In this document: positions 60,022-64,000 of the stretch, one piece after another
Layout: every line of letters begins with the position of its first letter
Position numbering within the stretch: the stretch's first letter is position 1
DNA from: Saprospiraceae bacterium
GTDB taxonomy: Bacteria > Bacteroidota > Bacteroidia > Chitinophagales > Saprospiraceae
Assembly (NCBI GenBank): GCA_016787525.1
Contig: JAEUUP010000168.1
Coordinates: forward strand, 1 to 64,000
Direction: 5' to 3'
DNA: 64,000 bases
Notes under the pieces: generated by a model
Seen by the model: only the letters and a program-made list of their open reading frames with translations
Database searches by the model: none
Told to the model about the DNA's origin: nothing
Made by a program: the position numbers and the translations under genes

Positions 60022-61308
60022 ATGGTAGAACATCTCATATCGTTATCTTTAAAAAACCGAGCGATTGTATTGCTTATTTCGGCTTGTTTGTTTGGTTGGG
60101 GCATTTATAGTGTGCAGCGAAATCCGATTGATGCGATTCCAGATTTGTCTGAAAATCAAGTCATTGTCTTCACAGAATGGATGGGCAGAAGCCCACAAAT
60201 TATGGAAGACCAAGTGACATATCCGCTTGTCTCGAACTTACAAGGTATTCCGAAAGTGAAAAATATACGCGCCGCTTCCATGTTTGGAATGAGCTTCGTT
60301 TACATCATTTTTGAAGAAAAAGTGGACATTTATTGGGCAAGAACCCGCGTTTTGGAGCGATTGAACTATGCTCAAAGGCTGTTGCCACAAAACGTTGTGC
60401 CTGTTTTGGGACCTGACGGAACGGGCGTGGGTCACATCTTTTGGTATCATTTAGAAGCCAACGGAATGGATTTGGGCGAACAACGTGCCTTGCAAGATTG
60501 GTACGTGAAATTTGCTCTTCAAACAGTTCCGGGCGTTTCGGAAGTGGCTTCGTTTGGCGGTTTTGAAAAGCAATATCAATTGGTTTTAGACCCCTTGAAA
60601 ATGCAATACTACAATGTCAGCATGATGGAAATCATGAATGTGGTTAAAGCCAATAATAATGATGTGGGCGGTCGGAAATTTGAAATGAGCAATATGGCTT
60701 ATATCATCAGAGGCTTGGGTTACATCAAAAACATCAACGATATTGAGAATATTGCTATTAAAAACTACAATTCTGTGCCTGTAAGAGTACGCGATGTGGG
60801 TTCTGTTCAAATGGGTGGCGACTTGCGTTTGGGCATTTTTGATGCGAATGGTACGGGCGAAGTGGTCGGTGGCATCGTGGTTATGCGTTATGGTGAAAAT
60901 GCCGATAAAGTCATTCAAGCCGTAAAAGCGAAAATGAAAGAAGTAGAAAAAGGTTTGCCCGAAGGTGTCAGTTTTAAAACATCTTATGACCGCAGCGAAC
61001 TCATTGAAAAAGCGATTGAATCGGTGAAAGGCACTTTGATAGAAGAAATGATTGCGGTCTCACTCGTCGTTTTGATATTCCTTTTTCATTGGCGCAGTGC
61101 CTTGATTATCCTGATTCAATTGCCGATTTCTGTTGCTGTGGGCTTCATTTTGCTACAAATGTTCGGTTTGTCTTCCAATATTATGTCTTTAACAGGCATT
61201 GCTTTAGCAATTGGTGTCGTCGTAGATGATGGCATTGTGATGGTCGAAAATGCCTATCGAAATATCTCGGAAAAGCAAGAAGAACTCTTAAAATCACCCA
61301 TAGAATAA
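60022..61308 (+). CDS. cusA: CusA heavy-metal RND pump, N-terminal half
   Basis: The 428-residue frame covers helix 1 (IVLLISACLFGWGIYSVQRN), the first periplasmic loop (QVTYPLVSNLQGIPKVKNIRA by part; YIIFEEKVDIYWARTRVLERL by part), helices 2-4 and the proton-relay loop GVVVDDGIVMVENAYRN. It stops after SEKQEELLKSPIE, in the cytoplasmic loop after helix 4. A complete CusA has about 1040 residues; the rest continues from 61314 in another frame. Either there is a frameshift (a real mutation or sequence error) or the pump is made as two chains that meet in the membrane. Confidence 0.9.
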   Translation: MVEHLISLSLKNRAIVLLISACLFGWGIYSVQRNPIDAIPDLSENQVIVFTEWMGRSPQIMEDQVTYPLVSNLQGIPKVKNIRAASMFGMSFVYIIFEEKVDIYWARTRVLERLNYAQRLLPQNVVPVLGPDGTGVGHIFWYHLEANGMDLGEQRALQDWYVKFALQTVPGVSEVASFGGFEKQYQLVLDPLKMQYYNVSMMEIMNVVKANNNDVGGRKFEMSNMAYIIRGLGYIKNINDIENIAIKNYNSVPVRVRDVGSVQMGGDLRLGIFDANGTGEVVGGIVVMRYGENADKVIQAVKAKMKEVEKGLPEGVSFKTSYDRSELIEKAIESVKGTLIEEMIAVSLVVLIFLFHWRSALIILIQLPISVAVGFILLQMFGLSSNIMSLTGIALAIGVVVDDGIVMVENAYRNISEKQEELLKSPIE

Positions 61309-61313
61309 AGAAT

Positions 61314-63251
61314 ATGAAACCATTTTTCAATAAAATATTTAAAAAAGAAAAAGACCCATTGTCTTCAGAAGAGAAACTGAAAATAGTTGAAGCCTCTTCA
61401 AAATTGGTGGGACCGGGCGTGTTTTATTCAACCGTCATCGTCATTACGTCCTTTTTACCTGTGTTTTTACTGACGGGTATGGAGGGGAAATTGTTCAGTC
61501 CGTTGGCATGGACAAAATCATTTATTCTCATCGTTGATGCTTTTTTAGCCATTACATTGACACCTGTTTTAATCAGTTATTTATTGAAAGGCAAATTAAA
61601 ACCTGAAAATAAAAACCCGATAAATAGAACGCTTGAAAATATTTATACGCCCATTTTGACCTTTTGCTTAAAATGGCGCAAGACATTGTTGGGGCTGAAT
61701 ATCATTGCTTTACTAATAGGTGTGTTTATGTTCACCCGTTTAGGGTCGGAATTTATGCCGCCTTTGGACGAAGGTTCTATCCTGTTTATGCCTGTAACAT
61801 TGCCTGATGTATCCAATTCGGAAGTGAAACGGGTTTTACAAGTACAGGATAAATTGATAAAATTAGTGCCAGAAGTCGCGCACGTTTTGGGCAAGGCAGG
61901 GAGAGCGAATACGGCAACCGACAACAGTCCTATCAGTATGATTGAAACCATTGTTTTGTTGAAACCGCGCAACGAATGGCGGGCGGGAAAAACGAAAAAT
62001 GATATTGTTACTGAAATCAATAATAAACTGCAAATTCCAGGGGTGACAAATGGTTTTACACAACCCATTATCAACCGTATAAATATGCTTTCGACAGGTA
62101 TTAGAACCGATGTCGGTATTAAAATTTATGGGGCAAATTTGGATTCTATTGACGTTTTAGCTCAAAAAATCAAGAAAACCTTAGAAGGTACTGAGGGGGT
62201 CAAAGATTTGTATGCCGAACCGATTACAGGCGGAAAATACATTGATATTGAAGCAAAAAGAGAGGTTATTGGCAGATATGGACTGACGATTAACGATGTC
62301 AACAACGTCGTGGAATCGGCAATCGGCGGCATGAATATCACCACAACGATTGAAGGTAGAGAACGTTTTGCCGTCAATGCTCGGTACGCACAGGAGTATA
62401 GAAACAGTATTTCCGCCTTGAAAAAATTGCAAGTGCAGACGATGGAATACGGAACAATTCCCTTAGAAGCGATTGCCAATATTAAAATCAGCGATGGTCC
62501 ACCGATGATAAACAGCGAAAATGCGATGCTTCGGGGCACTGTTTTGTTCAATGTACGCGATAGAGATTTAGGCAGTACCGTCAAAGAGGCGCAGCAAAAA
62601 CTCAATGACATGATGGATAAAATGCCCAAAGGCTATTATGTGGAATGGAGTGGGCAATGGGAGAACCAAATCAGGGCGAATAAGACCTTAAAATTGATAA
62701 TGCCGCTTGTGATTGTCATCATTTTTCTGGTTTTATATTTCACCTATAACTCCATGAAAGAAGCTGTTGTTACCATGATAACCGTTCCTTTTGCTTTGAT
62801 TGGCGGTGTTTTTATGGTTTATTTTTATGGTATAAACCTCTCTGTTGCCGTTGCCGTTGGTTTTATCGCCTTGTTTGGTTTGGCGATAGAAACAGCCATG
62901 CTTATCACCATTTATTTGAATGAAGCGATGAATAAAATGGTGGAAAAACACGGCAATAGCAGAGAAAGCCTTAACGAAAATATCATCAGAGAATACATCA
63001 TCGAAGGTTCTGCCAAACGATTACGCCCCAAACTTATGACCGTATCGGTGTCATTATTTGGATTAATTCCCATTTTATGGGCAAATGGAACGGGCGCAGA
63101 TGTCATGTTACCTATCATTGTCCCACTTATTGGTGGCACAATCACATCCACTATATATGTTCTTTTAGTAACACCTGTTGTTTTTGAAATCGTCAAATTG
63201 CGCGAATTAAAAACAAGGGGCAAAATTGAAATTTTAGATGTTAAAGAATAA
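61314..63251 (+). CDS. cusA: CusA heavy-metal RND pump, C-terminal half
   Basis: The 645-residue continuation of CusA has its own ATG five bases after the stop of the first half, in a different frame. It starts with a Lys-rich segment (FFNKIFKKEKDPLSSEEKL), then KLVGPGVFYSTVIVITSFLPVFLL-type helix 5 (shown as GPGVFYSTVIVITSFLPVF) and onward through helices 6-12. The second periplasmic loop contains the Met-rich metal-passing part (NRINMLSTGIRTDVGIKIYG). The frame upstream stays open for about 17 codons before the ATG, so a single slip could restore one protein. One motif copy (62188) encodes GTEGV. Confidence 0.9.
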   Translation: MKPFFNKIFKKEKDPLSSEEKLKIVEASSKLVGPGVFYSTVIVITSFLPVFLLTGMEGKLFSPLAWTKSFILIVDAFLAITLTPVLISYLLKGKLKPENKNPINRTLENIYTPILTFCLKWRKTLLGLNIIALLIGVFMFTRLGSEFMPPLDEGSILFMPVTLPDVSNSEVKRVLQVQDKLIKLVPEVAHVLGKAGRANTATDNSPISMIETIVLLKPRNEWRAGKTKNDIVTEINNKLQIPGVTNGFTQPIINRINMLSTGIRTDVGIKIYGANLDSIDVLAQKIKKTLEGTEGVKDLYAEPITGGKYIDIEAKREVIGRYGLTINDVNNVVESAIGGMNITTTIEGRERFAVNARYAQEYRNSISALKKLQVQTMEYGTIPLEAIANIKISDGPPMINSENAMLRGTVLFNVRDRDLGSTVKEAQQKLNDMMDKMPKGYYVEWSGQWENQIRANKTLKLIMPLVIVIIFLVLYFTYNSMKEAVVTMITVPFALIGGVFMVYFYGINLSVAVAVGFIALFGLAIETAMLITIYLNEAMNKMVEKHGNSRESLNENIIREYIIEGSAKRLRPKLMTVSVSLFGLIPILWANGTGADVMLPIIVPLIGGTITSTIYVLLVTPVVFEIVKLRELKTRGKIEILDVKE

Positions 63252-64000
63252 ATATCCTATCGTCCTAAGCTGTTTGTTTTTCAGCTTTTACACTTCAATG
63301 GCTCAAAATACTGAGGGGGGTACTTTGGCGACTCCGACCCTTTCTTTAGAGGAAGTTTTGACCACTATTGAAAAAAACAACCCTCAATTAAAAATGTATG
63401 ATGCCGATATTAAAAGCATGGACATTGCCGCATTAGGGGCTAAAAGTTGGATGCCGCCGCAAGTGAGTTCAGGCTTTTTTATGACACCTTATAATGTGCG
63501 GATGTGGCGAGCCAACGACAGAAATTCTGGCATGGGTTCATTTATGGTCGGCGTTACGCAGATGATACCGAATCCTAAAAGATTGAGTTCGGAGTTTAAC
63601 TATATGAACGCCATGTCTTCTGTTGAGTTTGAAAAGAAAAATTATACGCTAAATCAACTAAGAGCGATGGCAAAATCCAATTATTATCAATGGTTGGTGC
63701 TTCAAAAAAAGGTCAAAATCACGAATGAGAACTTGATACTTTTAGGCTATATGATTCAGAGTATGGAAATTCGCTATCAGTACAATATGATGAAATTGCC
63801 AACTTATTACAAGGCAAAATCGCAATACAGTGCCTTGCAAAATATGATAGTGATGCTTGAAAATGATATATCGCAAAAGCGGATTACGCTCAATACCTTA
63901 ATGACAAATGATAAAAACAGGGTATTTGAGATAGATTCTACTTACCATTTATTAAATTTTGATACGGTTTTTTCAGATACGACTTCTCGGCTGAATGAAC
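63238..64000 (+). CDS. TolC/CusC-type outer-membrane channel (3' partial)
   Basis: The ATG at 63238 overlaps the cusA stop by 14 bases. A signal peptide (YPIVLSCLFFSFYTSMAQ) is followed by a Thr-rich short linker and TLSLEEVLTTIEKNNPQLKM, the start of the first TolC repeat. The helices that form the tunnel are present (SVEFEKKNYTLNQLRAMAKSNYYQW by part). The frame is cut by the right edge after 254 residues. A motif copy (63308-63321) sits directly after the signal peptide codons and encodes NTEGG. Confidence 0.88.
   Translation, partial: MLKNKYPIVLSCLFFSFYTSMAQNTEGGTLATPTLSLEEVLTTIEKNNPQLKMYDADIKSMDIAALGAKSWMPPQVSSGFFMTPYNVRMWRANDRNSGMGSFMVGVTQMIPNPKRLSSEFNYMNAMSSVEFEKKNYTLNQLRAMAKSNYYQWLVLQKKVKITNENLILLGYMIQSMEIRYQYNMMKLPTYYKAKSQYSALQNMIVMLENDISQKRITLNTLMTNDKNRVFEIDSTYHLLNFDTVFSDTTSRLNE

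Larger units (their letters stand above)
1733..63321. repeat. Window-wide iterated motif ATACTGAGGGG(G/T)
   Basis: I counted 49 exact ACTGAGGGG cores by reading. Start positions on the + strand as ACTGAGGGG (with flanking TA or ATA included): 1733, 4301, 4737, 8390, 11232, 20025, 22364, 22821, 23519, 24905, 25197, 26067, 28050, 28991, 30923, 31471, 32363, 34025, 35129, 37930, 39208, 39605, 40127, 40706, 59166, 62188, 63308. As CCCCTCAGT: 5845, 7027, 8262, 13074, 15438, 16591, 17131, 18757, 22114, 42211, 43523, 43962, 44234, 45207, 49743, 50610, 52302, 53245, 53554, 53785, 54877, 56575. About 35 are in genes and 14 between genes. Chance in 64 kb, both strands, is about 0.5. Close variants are at 4944, 21021, 29655, 30455 and 47414. 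Confidence 0.95.

Noticed and set aside
1733-63321. Motif as a transposable element or MITE
   Set aside because: It is only 11-13 bases, has no inverted ends or target duplication, and sits in intact genes without adding length.
1733-63321. Motif as a HIP1-like palindrome
   Set aside because: ATACTGAGGGG is not self-complementary, and orientation is clearly structured.
1-64000. tRNA, rRNA, CRISPR array, insertion sequence, relaxase or type IV secretion genes
   Set aside because: Looked for on both strands and not found; the serine recombinase has no transposase partner.

Overview
The window looks like most of a plasmid from a member of the Bacteroidota. The evidence is an AT-rich sequence, lineage-typical protein families (DUF5686, DUF4249, DUF6660-like, TonB receptors with a carboxypeptidase-like regulatory domain, a CusA-TolC fusion), few Shine-Dalgarno sites, and some TAnnTTTG promoter boxes. 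A plasmid is indicated by a replication initiator with an iteron array (50.2-51.95 kb), a ParA plus ribbon-helix-helix pair (52.0-52.9 kb), a repeat-rich non-coding region beside parA (53.0-54.1 kb) and a serine recombinase (54.6-55.1 kb). I found no rRNA, tRNA, CRISPR, transposase, relaxase or type IV secretion gene. The right edge breaks inside a TolC gene following cusA, and the left edge breaks inside a cusB gene on the same strand. A circle only slightly larger than 64 kb would explain this (inference).

Layout. 0-10.5 kb, + strand: two CusB-type adaptors, an ECF sigma with a membrane-spanning anti-sigma, a PKD lipoprotein, two multicopper oxidases, a Cys-rich exported protein, a DUF3347 lipoprotein and a haem-binding-domain protein. 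10.6-19.1 kb, - strand: a Zn/Cd/Pb-type P-ATPase, a DUF3703 protein, a CzcB-type adaptor, a 1450-residue CusA-TolC fusion and a DUF6660-like protein. 19.3-27 kb, - strand: a second RND pump with its adaptor, TolC and two-component system. 27-47 kb, - strand: an envelope block with a DUF4249/TonB-receptor pair, PepSY-like protein, patatin, two DUF5686 paralogues, a second sigma/anti-sigma pair, DUF2141, an MFS transporter, a glycosyltransferase, two membrane lipid hydroxylase/desaturase-type enzymes and a beta-barrel protein. 47.6-55.1 kb: plasmid maintenance. 55.5-64 kb, + strand: a second copper block with a Cys-rich protein, heavy-metal-binding lipoprotein, DUF2911-DUF3347 protein, CPH-type copper ATPase, a CusA in two reading frames and TolC.

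How it works together. Copper and other soft metals would be pumped from the cytoplasm by the P-type ATPases. In the periplasm they would be oxidised by the multicopper oxidases, bound by Cys-, Met- and His-rich small proteins, and expelled by RND tripartite pumps. Envelope genes appear to be coordinated by a plasmid-borne ECF sigma: four genes or operons share a bipartite element, CCCTACG then 15-16 nt then TTGTATA.

The most striking feature is a non-palindromic motif, ATACTGAGGGG(G/T). I counted 49 exact ACTGAGGGG cores on the two strands, about one per 1.3 kb, where chance predicts about 0.5. It lies inside genes in all reading frames, between genes and in hairpins, and its orientation is constant over long blocks without following gene strand. 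It behaves like a DNA-uptake, Chi-like or segregation signal, and I know of no described motif of this kind in Bacteroidota.
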